DNA of 64,000 bases from positions 1 through 64,000 of the forward strand of contig JALZWO010000020.1 of NCBI GenBank assembly GCA_023300375.1, in the 5' to 3' direction. Within the stretch, counting starts at the first letter, position 1; each line of letters opens with the position of its first letter. Position numbers and translations under genes: made by a program. Below the pieces are notes generated by a model. It ran no database searches. It saw nothing but the letters and a program-made list of their open reading frames with translations, and was not told the origin of the DNA. Below are positions 17,827 to 27,440 of the stretch, in pieces. This DNA is from Granulosicoccus sp. GTDB taxonomy: Bacteria; Pseudomonadota; Gammaproteobacteria; Granulosicoccales; Granulosicoccaceae.

Positions 17827-20226
17827 ATGACAACGGAAACTCCTAACAAGCATTTTTATCTGGGTCGCAGCAAATCTGATGAGAATCCAGTTTTTCTCAA
17901 TTCACAAGATTTGACGACACACGGCGTCATTGTTGGCATGACGGGCTCAGGCAAAACTGGCCTAGGTATCGTCATGTTGGAAGAGGCATTGCAACAAGGT
18001 ATACCCACGTTAATCATTGATCCTAAAGGTGACATGGGCAACCTGATGTTGGGCTTTCCCAATCTATTGCCAACTGACTTCATGCCATGGATGAATGATG
18101 AGCCAGATCCTGAGAAGAAAATAGAAGCTGCTGTTAAAATCGCCGGCAATTGGAAGCAAGGTTTGCAGAATGCTGGAATTGAACCCACACGTATTCAGGC
18201 ATTGCAGGACAATGTAGAGTTCTCTCTTTACACACCAGGCTCTAACGCTGGCTTACCTATTAACGTCATCGGGTCGATGAACGCACCGGTCGCCGACACT
18301 GACCCTGAAATACTTCAAGATGAAATCGAGGGGATCGTCTCGTCATTGCTAACCCTAGTGGGGATCAAAAGCGATCCTCTGAGTGGGCGCGAGCACATAT
18401 TGCTCGCTAACTTGATTAACTGGAAATGGCAGAAACAAGAAGACATGGATCTGGCCACACTTATAGGCTTGATTCAGCAGCCCCCAATGCGCAAATTAGG
18501 CGTTATTGATCTAGACACTTTTTTCCCCATCGCTGATCGGGTCAAGCTTGCTCTAAAGATCAATGGCTTGGCTGCCTCACCTGCTTTTGCAAGCTGGAAC
18601 CAAGGACAAGCACTGGATATTCAATCGATGCTGTATTCGCCTTCAGGGAAAACCCAAGCGGCGATAGTCTCACTCTCGCACCTAGATGAAACAGAGCGCC
18701 AGTTTGTAGTAACGCTCATTTTGTCAAAAATGGTGACATGGATGCGAGCGCAACAAGGTACCAGCAATTTACGGGCATTGATCTACATCGATGAGGTATT
18801 CGGCTATGTACCACCTGTTAGCATGCCACCTTCAAAAAAACCCATACTCACCATTTTGAAACAGGCCCGTGCTTTCGGCGTTGGACTTGTCTTATCTACC
18901 CAAAATCCTGTAGATATCGATTACAAAGCCATATCCAACGCTGGCACGTGGCTAATTGGTAGGCTACAAACCGACAAAGACAAACAGCGCCTTCTCGATG
19001 GCATGAACGACTCTGACGGCAACGTTGACATAAAGGCAATTAGTGCAAGCCTGTCAGCTTTGGGAAAACGAGAGTTTGTCTTACACTCAACGCGTGCAGA
19101 CAAACCACGACACTTCGCTACTCGCTGGGCGATGTCGTACCTTGCAGGGCCGCTAACGCGTGCTCAGATTGAAACTCTCGTAAGCGATGAACAACGAGCA
19201 GCTGCGCAAAGCAAGCCATCAGCCGACCCTGATACAGGCGATGATGCTTCGGTAACCCTGGGAGCAAACGAGACGCTATTACGCCCACGTTCAGCCGACG
19301 GTATTCAAGTGCGCTATCTTGACCCGGCGGCCAACTTTCTTGAGACCATTGGTGCTCAAAGCTCTGGCACCCGATTACAGGCAGCTTTGGCGGTTCGCGT
19401 TAATTTATTGTTTGATGACACCAAAGCAGATTTACGTCATGAGGCCACATGGGAGGCAATCATTAGCCCCTTGAATGGCCCAGTAGATGCCGATAAAGCT
19501 ATTCGTGTGGACTATGATGAGCGCGATTTACTCAACGACGCCCCTGCTAACGCCGTTTATATGCTGCCGTCATCTGATACAAAAATTGCCAACAAAACCT
19601 ACTTTCGCGCGGCACAAACAGACATCAAGAACGAGTTATACCGTGAGGAGCATATCGAGTTAAATCACAATAAAGCCTTAAAGCTCTACTCTCGTATCGG
19701 TGAAAGCCGTGACGAATTCGAACGGCGCTGCGCCCAATTTGCCGACGATCAAGCTGATCTTGATGCTGACAAAATTCGTGGCATGCTCACCAAGAAAATT
19801 GATAGGATTAATGTTGCTATTCAAAAGTCCGAAGATAAAGTGCGAGAAATTCAGTTTGATGCAGCCATTCGACGCAAGGAACAAAGAAGTAACCAGGTCA
19901 TGGATATTGCTGGTGGTCTGTTAGGTAGTTTGCTAGGAGGTCGTCGTAGTACTCGTTCGATGATAACCACCGGATTGCGACGCAACCAGAGCAAAGGACG
20001 CATGGTTGCAAAAGCTGAGGAGCGACTAAAAACAGCAGAAAATCGTTATGAGGAACTTATTGAAGACCGTCAGGCTTTGGAGGAGACCTTAGGTGAAGAT
20101 CTGTTTGAGATACAACAAGAGTGGGAAGACAAATCAAGTGATATCAGTTCCTTAACTGTAGGGCTTGAAAAAACCGATATCTCTATCGACGATATCATCC
20201 TGCTCTGGATTCCAGTAAACGTATAA
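17827..20226 (+). CDS. HerA-like/DUF853-type P-loop ATPase
   Basis: A 799-residue ATPase. Walker A is GMTGSGKT (37-44), followed by LIIDPKGDMGNLM, and Walker B is LIYIDEVFG (about 316-324) with the HerA/FtsK-type VLSTQNPVDIDYKAISN sensor segment downstream. The first 460 residues are the hexameric HerA-type motor; the rest is a helical region including a long charged coiled coil (about 630-770) interrupted by a glycine-rich stretch AGGLLGSLLGG. HerA-family motors pump or unwind DNA, but members of this size class are uncharacterised and no nuclease (NurA) gene is adjacent. Two nucleotides separate it from the downstream histidine-kinase gene, so they are probably co-expressed. Confidence 0.83.
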   Translation: MTTETPNKHFYLGRSKSDENPVFLNSQDLTTHGVIVGMTGSGKTGLGIVMLEEALQQGIPTLIIDPKGDMGNLMLGFPNLLPTDFMPWMNDEPDPEKKIEAAVKIAGNWKQGLQNAGIEPTRIQALQDNVEFSLYTPGSNAGLPINVIGSMNAPVADTDPEILQDEIEGIVSSLLTLVGIKSDPLSGREHILLANLINWKWQKQEDMDLATLIGLIQQPPMRKLGVIDLDTFFPIADRVKLALKINGLAASPAFASWNQGQALDIQSMLYSPSGKTQAAIVSLSHLDETERQFVVTLILSKMVTWMRAQQGTSNLRALIYIDEVFGYVPPVSMPPSKKPILTILKQARAFGVGLVLSTQNPVDIDYKAISNAGTWLIGRLQTDKDKQRLLDGMNDSDGNVDIKAISASLSALGKREFVLHSTRADKPRHFATRWAMSYLAGPLTRAQIETLVSDEQRAAAQSKPSADPDTGDDASVTLGANETLLRPRSADGIQVRYLDPAANFLETIGAQSSGTRLQAALAVRVNLLFDDTKADLRHEATWEAIISPLNGPVDADKAIRVDYDERDLLNDAPANAVYMLPSSDTKIANKTYFRAAQTDIKNELYREEHIELNHNKALKLYSRIGESRDEFERRCAQFADDQADLDADKIRGMLTKKIDRINVAIQKSEDKVREIQFDAAIRRKEQRSNQVMDIAGGLLGSLLGGRRSTRSMITTGLRRNQSKGRMVAKAEERLKTAENRYEELIEDRQALEETLGEDLFEIQQEWEDKSSDISSLTVGLEKTDISIDDIILLWIPVNV

Positions 20227-20228
20227 GT

Positions 20229-22133
20229 GTGGCGGATTTTATTTCATATGCTCTAGACATACTTGCGCTAACAGGCGGCGGCCGCGGACCTGTCACGAAC
20301 AACGTGACTCCGCATCTGTTGGGAGCTATATTCTGGGGTGTCTTTGGCCTCTACCTGGCACTGTGCTACAAAATGTTCAAGCCTAATGCAGACGGGCTGC
20401 TGATGGTTAGTATTATCATTCAGTTTTTTGCAGAATCCAGTGCTTTTGCCAGTGTATCCCTGCAAGCATTCAGTAGTTCTCCCTTAAATACATCCACCTC
20501 TGTCTTTTGGCAATCCATTCAGAGCCTACTAAGCGACACTGGGCGTATTCTTCTCTGTGCAGCATTCCTGCATTTTGTCATCAGGCAAGCACTGCTGACA
20601 AAACGTGTTATCAAACTATGCTTTGGTTTTCTCGCACTAGTTTTAGCATCTGAAATACCACTCATACTTAATACGTTTTCCAGCATTGAAGCTGGGGTGC
20701 AGGATATCTACAGACCTTATCTGCTCACAGCGTCAGAGCTCCTTGTCACAATGATACTGGTTTATTGCATAGTTCGGATAGCCACAAGCAAACGTCAAAT
20801 ACGTTGGCCAGTGATGATAGCTTTGGCTTTTTTGCTTATAGAAAGCCTCGTCATTTGTCTTCTCTACATGTCTGATGGCGCGCTGTACTCCTCACTCTCA
20901 CCCATCGCTGGTAATTTACGATTGTGGGCAATTCCAATTATTTCCTATGCGGCACTTCAAGTGCGCCATGTTGAACAAGTGCGGCGACATCACGGTGTTC
21001 AAGCTAATCAGCGTCTTGAAGCGCTCGGCAAATTGTCATCAGGCATTGCTCATGATTTCAACAATCATCTACAGATCATTTTGGGCTACAACGAAATGGC
21101 CAAGGGTCTCAGTGATCAATCAAGCAAACAACAAGAGCCCCTAAACAGAATTGAAGAGGCGGCATTAAAGGCTGGCGAACTCATTGATCAATTACTGGCT
21201 TTTCGCAGAGGTCAACCAGTCGAATTGAAAGCTGTGCACCTCAATGAGATTATCACTCAATTGAACCCAATGGTATCGCGCCTTTTGGCACCAAATACAA
21301 AACTGATTTATAATCTGGATACGAATATCCGCCCGATTTATGCTGATCAAACCATGTTGGAGCAGGTGATCATTAATCTGGTGGATAACGCAAAGGATGC
21401 AATTAACGGATGCGGAAGCATCACAATATGTACGCGCTCGTTGTCATCAGAAGATAGACACGGAAACACAGGCGAACCGGGTTATGAGCGTACACAGCTG
21501 ATAGTATCTGACGATGGCACGGGTATGGACGAAAGCACCATCACCCGCATCTTCGAACCATTTTTTACCACTAAGGCAATTGGTGAAGGCACAGGCCTGG
21601 GCTTGTCCACGGTGCACAGCATTGTGACGAATCATCGAGGCTCGGTTTACGTCAAAAGTAAACCTAACCGGTATACCCGCATCTATGCTGAATTTCCAGT
21701 TAGCGAACTTGCTACACACGTCGAAAGCCACGACTCTCAAAGCACGATTGAGCAGAATAAAAAAACTCTGCCATCTAATTTGACAATACTGCTCGCCGAG
21801 GACGAGCCAGTATTACGCAATTTAGCTCGAATATTACTCGAAGTAAATGGTCATCATGTTGTGATCGCTCTTGACGGCCAACACGCAGTTGACATCATAC
21901 GCACGGATCAAAGCTCTGTAGATCTGTGTATTTTTGATGTAATGATGCCAGTATTAACCGGCTATGAAGCCTATGAGCAGATACACCAAACTCATCCAAA
22001 CACCCCCGTGTTGTTTATAAGCGGTGATGTCAGTCGCACATCCAAAGCTCAAACTCATCTTGCACACCTGCAAAAGCCTTTTTCGAGTACTCAGCTTCAC
22101 GAAAAAATTAGATCAGTATTGGAAAACAGTTAA
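20229..22133 (+). CDS. Seven-TM hybrid sensor histidine kinase with receiver domain
   Basis: A 634-residue membrane kinase starting at GTG 20229, 2 nt after the previous stop. Seven hydrophobic segments fill residues about 30-245. The kinase core follows: H-box LSSGIAHDFNNHLQIILGY, N-box INLVDNAKDAI, G1 DDGTGMD and G2 EGTGLGLSTVHSI. The C-terminal receiver (about 515-630) has the acidic pair AEDEP, phospho-acceptor CIFDVMMP and the LQKPF lysine. The AHDFNN H-box resembles NtrB/FixL-like kinases. Lacking an output domain, it must act through another regulator or phosphotransfer protein not identified here. Coupling to the HerA-like gene suggests a joint role; signal unknown. Confidence 0.88.
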   Translation: MADFISYALDILALTGGGRGPVTNNVTPHLLGAIFWGVFGLYLALCYKMFKPNADGLLMVSIIIQFFAESSAFASVSLQAFSSSPLNTSTSVFWQSIQSLLSDTGRILLCAAFLHFVIRQALLTKRVIKLCFGFLALVLASEIPLILNTFSSIEAGVQDIYRPYLLTASELLVTMILVYCIVRIATSKRQIRWPVMIALAFLLIESLVICLLYMSDGALYSSLSPIAGNLRLWAIPIISYAALQVRHVEQVRRHHGVQANQRLEALGKLSSGIAHDFNNHLQIILGYNEMAKGLSDQSSKQQEPLNRIEEAALKAGELIDQLLAFRRGQPVELKAVHLNEIITQLNPMVSRLLAPNTKLIYNLDTNIRPIYADQTMLEQVIINLVDNAKDAINGCGSITICTRSLSSEDRHGNTGEPGYERTQLIVSDDGTGMDESTITRIFEPFFTTKAIGEGTGLGLSTVHSIVTNHRGSVYVKSKPNRYTRIYAEFPVSELATHVESHDSQSTIEQNKKTLPSNLTILLAEDEPVLRNLARILLEVNGHHVVIALDGQHAVDIIRTDQSSVDLCIFDVMMPVLTGYEAYEQIHQTHPNTPVLFISGDVSRTSKAQTHLAHLQKPFSSTQLHEKIRSVLENS

Positions 22134-22220
22134 CAGATTGGAAAAACGTAAAACACGCGAAAAATCCAGTGTATTGAAGGCCTCGATTTTAAGTGCCGCG
22201 TGAATAGACCTTTCTTGGAT

Positions 22221-23384
22221 TTATCTTTTAGGCGTGCTTGCGCAATAAACAGCAAAACGTGGATTCTGTGCTTTGAGCTCTAGATTTTTGAAATATCGTT
22301 TCAATGTATCTTGATAAGGCAAGTTCTTGTTTGCCACAATCCACAATTGACCTTCACGCCTTAAACAACGGGATGCAGCCTTGATGAAGGCTCGAGTTGT
22401 ATCTCCTGTCAGTGCATGCTGAGTATGAAACGGCGGATTACAAACGATTAAATCAATCGATAAAGAATCAATAGTTTCTAGGCCATCAGCAACCTGAAAC
22501 CTTGCATTATGCACGGCTGTTTCATTGTTGAACATGTTGGCGTAATTCTCACGAGCCGATGCAACTGCTTGGTAAGACTCATCAACAAAGGTCACCGTTG
22601 CCTTTGGCTGAGAACGCTGCACACATAAACCCAAAACACCGTTGCCACACGCCAGATCAACAACATCTGAGCTTTGCGGCAGCAGGTTCATGTTTTCAAT
22701 AAATAGTCTGGAACCAAGATCAACACGATCCCGACAAAATACATTCGCATGATTGACTAATGACAAATCCAGATCCTGATCAACATAACGATCAGGGTAA
22801 TTCGATATATGGCTTGGCCTATCACCTGCCAAGCTCTGATCAATAGTGCAGAACAGCAATCGCGCTTTTTTTACAGCCAGTGATGTTTGCACGGTTCCTA
22901 TGTGCTTTTCGAACAATGAAAACGCCTTGTTGCTCAAGTATTTCAACATACAGGCAGCCACAACCACACTGTTCTGATGCAACAGAGGACGTATTTGCGC
23001 GAGCTGATCGTCAAGTAAAGCTAATGTCTTGGGCACTTTGATTAGCACAATGTCCAAAGGCGCTTCGGGTGAATTCGTTGATTCAAGCTCAACGGGCGAA
23101 CGTGGCAAATTATTAGCTTTCCAATTTCGTTGTAGAGCGGTATGCGCCAGAAACGAATCTGACCAACTTATCGGCTCAAGGCTGTGCAGAGCACAGCTTA
23201 ATGCGCCATGAGCATCGTTACAAATAAGTAGTCGTCTGGTGGGTGTCGATTCGAGTTCAAGAGTCTCTTGAACATGCTTTATCAGCAATTCATCGGCGGC
23301 ATCCCATGCGCGCAGTGAGCGATCAGACGTAGCCGGATAGCGGCGAAGTTTAAAATGTCCCAAAGGGGTACGGAGTTCATTCAT
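22221..23384 (-). CDS. rlmG: 23S rRNA (guanine(1835)-N2)-methyltransferase
   Basis: A 387-residue SAM-dependent methyltransferase. It follows E. coli RlmG: YPATSDRSLRAWDAADELL at the start, VLIKVPKTLALLDDQL, KKARLLFCT, the SAM loop VVDLACGNGVLGL, and the N6/N2-methylase motif VCNPPFHTQHALTGD (NPPF) near the C-terminus. It methylates G1835 of 23S rRNA. I start at ATG 23384 (MNELRTP) since the upstream 16 residues in the open frame are absent from the family. Stands alone, convergent with the histidine kinase. Confidence 0.9.
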   Translation of the reverse strand: MNELRTPLGHFKLRRYPATSDRSLRAWDAADELLIKHVQETLELESTPTRRLLICNDAHGALSCALHSLEPISWSDSFLAHTALQRNWKANNLPRSPVELESTNSPEAPLDIVLIKVPKTLALLDDQLAQIRPLLHQNSVVVAACMLKYLSNKAFSLFEKHIGTVQTSLAVKKARLLFCTIDQSLAGDRPSHISNYPDRYVDQDLDLSLVNHANVFCRDRVDLGSRLFIENMNLLPQSSDVVDLACGNGVLGLCVQRSQPKATVTFVDESYQAVASARENYANMFNNETAVHNARFQVADGLETIDSLSIDLIVCNPPFHTQHALTGDTTRAFIKAASRCLRREGQLWIVANKNLPYQDTLKRYFKNLELKAQNPRFAVYCASTPKR

Positions 23385-23600
23385 GTAACAATTTGTAGCA
23401 AATACATCGATCGATTGAGTACCGACAGTCAAAAACCAGACTTATGTCGTACTTTAAGTAAAACCATTATGGATACATTAGAGCAAACGCACGTTATACT
23501 AGCGACGCGCTGGCAACAGTCTCATGAACAGCGTAATTACAAACTTTAGCTCTTGCGTCAGTTTAGTGCTAGAGGCCACCACTATGGAGTTTATTACACT

Positions 23601-24788
23601 ATGAAAAAATTGCTTGTAAGTTCAGCTGTAGCCTTGAGTCTTGGCGCGGCGGCAGGTGCTGCCTCAGCGGAAGACATCAAAGTCGGCGTATTCCTCGGCC
23701 TAACTGGTCCACTAGAATCTCTGGTTGCCAATATGGCACCGGGTGCAGAAGCCGCGATCGCTGAAGTCAGCGAATCAGGCAAATTTATGGACGGCTCCAC
23801 TGTCACAGCTGTCCGTGCTGATACAACATGTGTTGATGCGGCAGCGGCTACGTCGGCCATTGAACGTCTCATTACTTCTGACAAAGTCGCAGGCGTTGTC
23901 GGCGGCGATTGCTCGGGTGTAACAACAGCTGCACTAACAAACGTTGCTATGCCAAACGGCATGGTCATGATTTCACCGTCAGCCACCTCGCCTGCGCTGT
24001 CTACCATTGAAGATAATGGCCTGTTTTTCCGTACAGCGCCTTCTGACGCACGTCAGGGTGTAGTCATGAGCAATATCATCATGGAGCGCGGTTTCAAAGA
24101 AGTTGCACTGTCTTACACCAACAATGACTACGGCAAAGGTTTGGCTGATGCTTTCCAGAGCGCGTTTGAAGAAGCTGGTGGCACAGTCACTATTTCCAGC
24201 TCACACGAAGATAACAAAGCTGACTACTCAGCTGAAGTTGGCGCCTTGGCATCTGCTGGTGGAGAAATCCTAGTGGTAGCTGGCTACCTCGACAGTGGCG
24301 GCAAGGGCATCATCCAGGGCGCTATCGATACAGGCGCATTTGATACTTTCGTACTACCAGACGGCATGGTTGGTGATTCACTGCCCGTTGCTATCGGGCC
24401 AGACCTCAACGGTTCTTTCGGCCAGGCCCCGGGCACTGACAGCGAAGGCGCTGGAATGTTCGTAGAGCTTGCTGAAGGATTCGATGCAACGTCACCGTTT
24501 GCGGCTGAGAGCTACGACGCAGCAGCACTTCTTCTGTTGGCTATGCAAGCAGCAGGTTCAACTGACCCACAGATGTACAAAGACAGCGTAATGGATGTAG
24601 CGAATGCGCCTGGCGAACCCATCCTTCCTGGTCAACTGGGCAAAGCGCTTGAAGTCCTAGCAGCTGGCGGAGAAATTGACTACGTCGGTGCATCCAATGT
24701 AGAACTTATCGGTGGTGGCGAAAGCGCTGGTAACTACCGTGAAATTGAAATTCAGGACGAAGCCCTTCAAACTGTCGGTTACCGTTAG
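23601..24788 (+). CDS. Branched-chain-type ABC transporter substrate-binding protein
   Basis: A 395-residue periplasmic binding protein. Signal peptide MKKLLVSSAVALSLGAAAGA, cleaved after ASA (residue 23). The mature protein is a type I periplasmic-binding fold of the LivJ/leucine-binding class (IKVGVFLGLTGPLE; GVVGGDCSGVTTAAL; FRTAPSDARQG). A disulfide pair seems possible between the cysteines around residues 74 and 98. Frame opens at 23553, but ATG 23601 gives the proper signal peptide. First gene of the importer locus; a strong terminator follows, so it may be made in excess over the membrane parts. Ligand unknown: the family covers amino acids, amides and aromatics. Confidence 0.9.
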   Translation: MKKLLVSSAVALSLGAAAGAASAEDIKVGVFLGLTGPLESLVANMAPGAEAAIAEVSESGKFMDGSTVTAVRADTTCVDAAAATSAIERLITSDKVAGVVGGDCSGVTTAALTNVAMPNGMVMISPSATSPALSTIEDNGLFFRTAPSDARQGVVMSNIIMERGFKEVALSYTNNDYGKGLADAFQSAFEEAGGTVTISSSHEDNKADYSAEVGALASAGGEILVVAGYLDSGGKGIIQGAIDTGAFDTFVLPDGMVGDSLPVAIGPDLNGSFGQAPGTDSEGAGMFVELAEGFDATSPFAAESYDAAALLLLAMQAAGSTDPQMYKDSVMDVANAPGEPILPGQLGKALEVLAAGGEIDYVGASNVELIGGGESAGNYREIEIQDEALQTVGYR

Positions 24789-24817
24789 TTTCTGAAAGTA
24801 GTGATGTGATGTGAACG

Positions 24818-24846
24818 GGCGGCTTTCGGGCCGCCTTTTTATTTTG
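24818..24846 (+). terminator. Rho-independent terminator after the binding-protein gene
   Basis: GGCGGC (24818-24823) pairs with GCCGCC (24830-24835) around a 6-nt loop, followed by TTTTTATTTT. It sits 30 bp after the binding-protein stop and before livG, and probably works partially, setting a high ratio of binding protein to transporter. Confidence 0.9.
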
Positions 24847-24947
24847 GCAAGTATTATTAGTTGCCTAGAATTTTTAGCCAATATTGTTATCAAAAATATC
24901 AGACAAGGTTAGCAAGACGTAGCTATGCAAAGAGAGATCCACAACAG

Positions 24948-25724
24948 ATGATCAAAGTAGAAGGTCTAAGCAAGAAATTTGGTGGATTCACGGCAGTCAA
25001 CAATGCTTCGCTGGAAATCGCCGCAGGCTCAATCACGGGTCTAATAGGCCCCAATGGCGCTGGCAAGACAACCTTGTTCAACGTCATTGCTGGTGTGCAT
25101 AAATCCAGTGCAGGTAGCGTGCACTTGGCTGGCGAAGACATAACTGGGCTTGAACCGCACGAGCTGTTTCACAAAGGCATGCTAAGAACGTTTCAGGTGG
25201 CGCACGAGTTCTCAAGCTTGAGTGTTCGCGAGAATCTTATGATGGTGCCGGATGCCCAGCCTGGCGAGAGCTTACGTGATGTCTGGTTCGACTCTCGCAA
25301 AGTTAGACAGCACGAAAAACAGGTCATGGCCAAGGCAGACGAAGTCATCGAATTCCTTGAGATTTCTCATGTGGCAAACGAGTTGGCTGGTAATTTGTCT
25401 GGAGGTCAAAAAAAGCTTCTAGAACTAGGCCGAACCATGATGGTCGATGCAAAAATTGTCTTTCTCGACGAAGTTGGAGCTGGTGTCAACCGCACACTAC
25501 TCAACACCATAGGTGATGCAATTATCAGATTGAATCAGGAGCGCGGCTATACCTTCTGCGTCATCGAACACGATATGGACTTTATAGACAAACTCTGTGA
25601 CCCGGTGATAGTCATGGCCGAGGGCAGCGTTTTAGCACAAGGCACGTTGGCAGAGATAAAAGCCAATGAGCAAGTCATTGAAGCCTATTTGGGCACTGGC
25701 TTGAAAAACAGGAAGGCCTCATGA
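24948..25724 (+). CDS. livG: Branched-chain-type ABC transporter ATPase (LivG-like)
   Basis: A 258-residue ABC ATPase. Walker A GPNGAGKT (about 37-44), signature LSGGQKK, Walker B IVFLDE, and the H-loop CVIEHDMDF. After the catalytic glutamate the sequence reads VGAGVN instead of the common PxAGLN. Start is ATG 24948; the open frame goes back to 24861 but those residues are not family-like. Overlaps livF by 4 nt. Energises import together with LivF. Confidence 0.9.
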   Translation: MIKVEGLSKKFGGFTAVNNASLEIAAGSITGLIGPNGAGKTTLFNVIAGVHKSSAGSVHLAGEDITGLEPHELFHKGMLRTFQVAHEFSSLSVRENLMMVPDAQPGESLRDVWFDSRKVRQHEKQVMAKADEVIEFLEISHVANELAGNLSGGQKKLLELGRTMMVDAKIVFLDEVGAGVNRTLLNTIGDAIIRLNQERGYTFCVIEHDMDFIDKLCDPVIVMAEGSVLAQGTLAEIKANEQVIEAYLGTGLKNRKAS

Positions 25725-26425
25725 GTTATCTATCTGCAAAAGGTATGACCGGCGGCTACGGCAGTGTAGACATTCTCCATGACTGCACTATTTCTGTCGA
25801 AAAAGGCGAAATTGCTGTCATCGTGGGGCCAAACGGCGCTGGAAAATCAACAGCCATGAAAGCGGTGTTTGGTATGCTTGCCATTCACACAGGGAAAGTC
25901 ACTCTGGACGGCGAAGACATCACGGCGCTAACGCCACAGGCCAGAGTGGCCAAGGGCATGGCCTTTGTACCTCAAACCAATAATATTTTCCCTTCCATGT
26001 CTGTTGAGCAAAATCTGGAAATGGGGGCTTTTCTTCGTCGTGACGATATCAACGGCACCATGGAGCAGGTGTATGAGTTGTTCCCTATTCTGCGGCAAAA
26101 GCGCTTACAGAATGCCGGCGAACTCTCTGGCGGCCAACGACAACAAGTGGCTGTGGGTCGCGCACTGATGACCAAACCAAAACTGCTCATGCTTGACGAA
26201 CCTACCGCTGGTGTCTCACCCATCGTCATGGATGAGCTCTTCGATCTCATTATCGATATCGCCCGCACCGGTCTTTCCATTCTTATGGTTGAGCAAAATG
26301 CTCGTCAAGCCTTGAACATTGCCGATAAAGGCTATGTGCTTGTGCAAGGCGAAAACCGCTTCACCGATACAGGACAAGCATTGATGAACGACCCAGAAGT
26401 CCGTCGTAGTTTTCTCGGAGGTTGA
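25721..26425 (+). CDS. livF: Branched-chain-type ABC transporter ATPase (LivF-like)
   Basis: A 234-residue ABC ATPase with Walker A GPNGAGKST, signature LSGGQRQQ, Walker B LLMLDEPTAGVSP and switch histidine region MVEQNARQAL (Gln-Asn in place of His, as usual in LivF). Starts 4 nt before the livG stop and is 1 nt from livH. Second ATPase of the importer. Confidence 0.92.
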   Translation: MSYLSAKGMTGGYGSVDILHDCTISVEKGEIAVIVGPNGAGKSTAMKAVFGMLAIHTGKVTLDGEDITALTPQARVAKGMAFVPQTNNIFPSMSVEQNLEMGAFLRRDDINGTMEQVYELFPILRQKRLQNAGELSGGQRQQVAVGRALMTKPKLLMLDEPTAGVSPIVMDELFDLIIDIARTGLSILMVEQNARQALNIADKGYVLVQGENRFTDTGQALMNDPEVRRSFLGG

Positions 26426-26426
26426 T

Positions 26427-27440
26427 ATGGAAAACTGGCTAAACGCTTTTGCGCTGTTATCAAACTTTGTCATAGTGCCTGCTCTTGCCTACGGCAGTCA
26501 GCTTGCACTGGGGGCTCTTGGAGTCACGCTTGTATTTGGAATACTGCGTTTCTCCAACTTCGCTCATGGCGACACCATGGCTTTCGGCACTATGGTTGTT
26601 ATCTTGTTCACCTGGTGGTTTCAGTCCATGGGAATAAACTTGGGGCCGCTGCCAACCGCTTTGTTGGCATTGCCTTTCGGGATTTTGTTCTGTGCGCTTT
26701 TTGCGCTGCTCAGTGATCGACTGGTGTATCGCTTCTACCGAGCCAAACGCGCCGATCCGGTGATATATCTGATTGCCTCTGTGGGCGTCATGTTTGTCAC
26801 TAACGGCATTGTGCGATTTATCATCGGCCCAGATGACCAGAATTTTGCCGATGGAGAGCGCTTCATCATTCGCGCTCGGGATTTTAAAGAGATGACCGGG
26901 CTAGCAGAAGGCGTCTCCATAAAACTGAGTCAAGGCATCACTTTTTTCACCATGATTATCGTGGTAATCGCCCTGTTCTGGTTTCTCAATAAAACCCGAT
27001 CGGGCAAGTCAATGCGCGCCTATTCAGACAATGAAGACCTAGCGCTACTATCGGGTATTAACCCTGATCGCGTAGTTGCTATCACCTGGATTATTGCAGC
27101 GGCACTGGCTACCATCGCAGGCACGTTGTATGGGCTAGATAAATCGTTTAAACCTTTCACGTATTTTCAACTTTTACTACCTATTTTTGCTGCGGCCATT
27201 GTTGGTGGTCTGGGCAACCCATTAGGTGCCATCGCAGGCGGTTTCGTGATAGCGTTTTCGGAAATTACCGTCACCTACGCGTACAAGCGATTTATTGGTC
27301 ATTTAGTACCTGAAGACTGGGAGATTAACGGGCTTATCCAACTACTCTCTACAGACTATAAATTCGCAGTGAGTTTTATTATCTTGTTGCTGGTGTTGTT
27401 AATCAGACCGCATGGAATATTCAAGGGGACCGGGGTATGA
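26427..27440 (+). CDS. livH: Branched-chain-type ABC transporter permease (LivH-like)
   Basis: A 337-residue permease with about eight membrane helices. Typical segments: GALGVTLVFGILRFSNFAHGD near the start, DPVIYLIASVGVMFVTNGI and the late IFAAAIVGGLGNPLGAIAGG. It is longer than E. coli LivH (308), mostly through a mid-protein loop. Preceded by CGGAGG as ribosome-binding site at the end of livF; overlaps livM by 4 nt. Confidence 0.92.
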   Translation: MENWLNAFALLSNFVIVPALAYGSQLALGALGVTLVFGILRFSNFAHGDTMAFGTMVVILFTWWFQSMGINLGPLPTALLALPFGILFCALFALLSDRLVYRFYRAKRADPVIYLIASVGVMFVTNGIVRFIIGPDDQNFADGERFIIRARDFKEMTGLAEGVSIKLSQGITFFTMIIVVIALFWFLNKTRSGKSMRAYSDNEDLALLSGINPDRVVAITWIIAAALATIAGTLYGLDKSFKPFTYFQLLLPIFAAAIVGGLGNPLGAIAGGFVIAFSEITVTYAYKRFIGHLVPEDWEINGLIQLLSTDYKFAVSFIILLLVLLIRPHGIFKGTGV

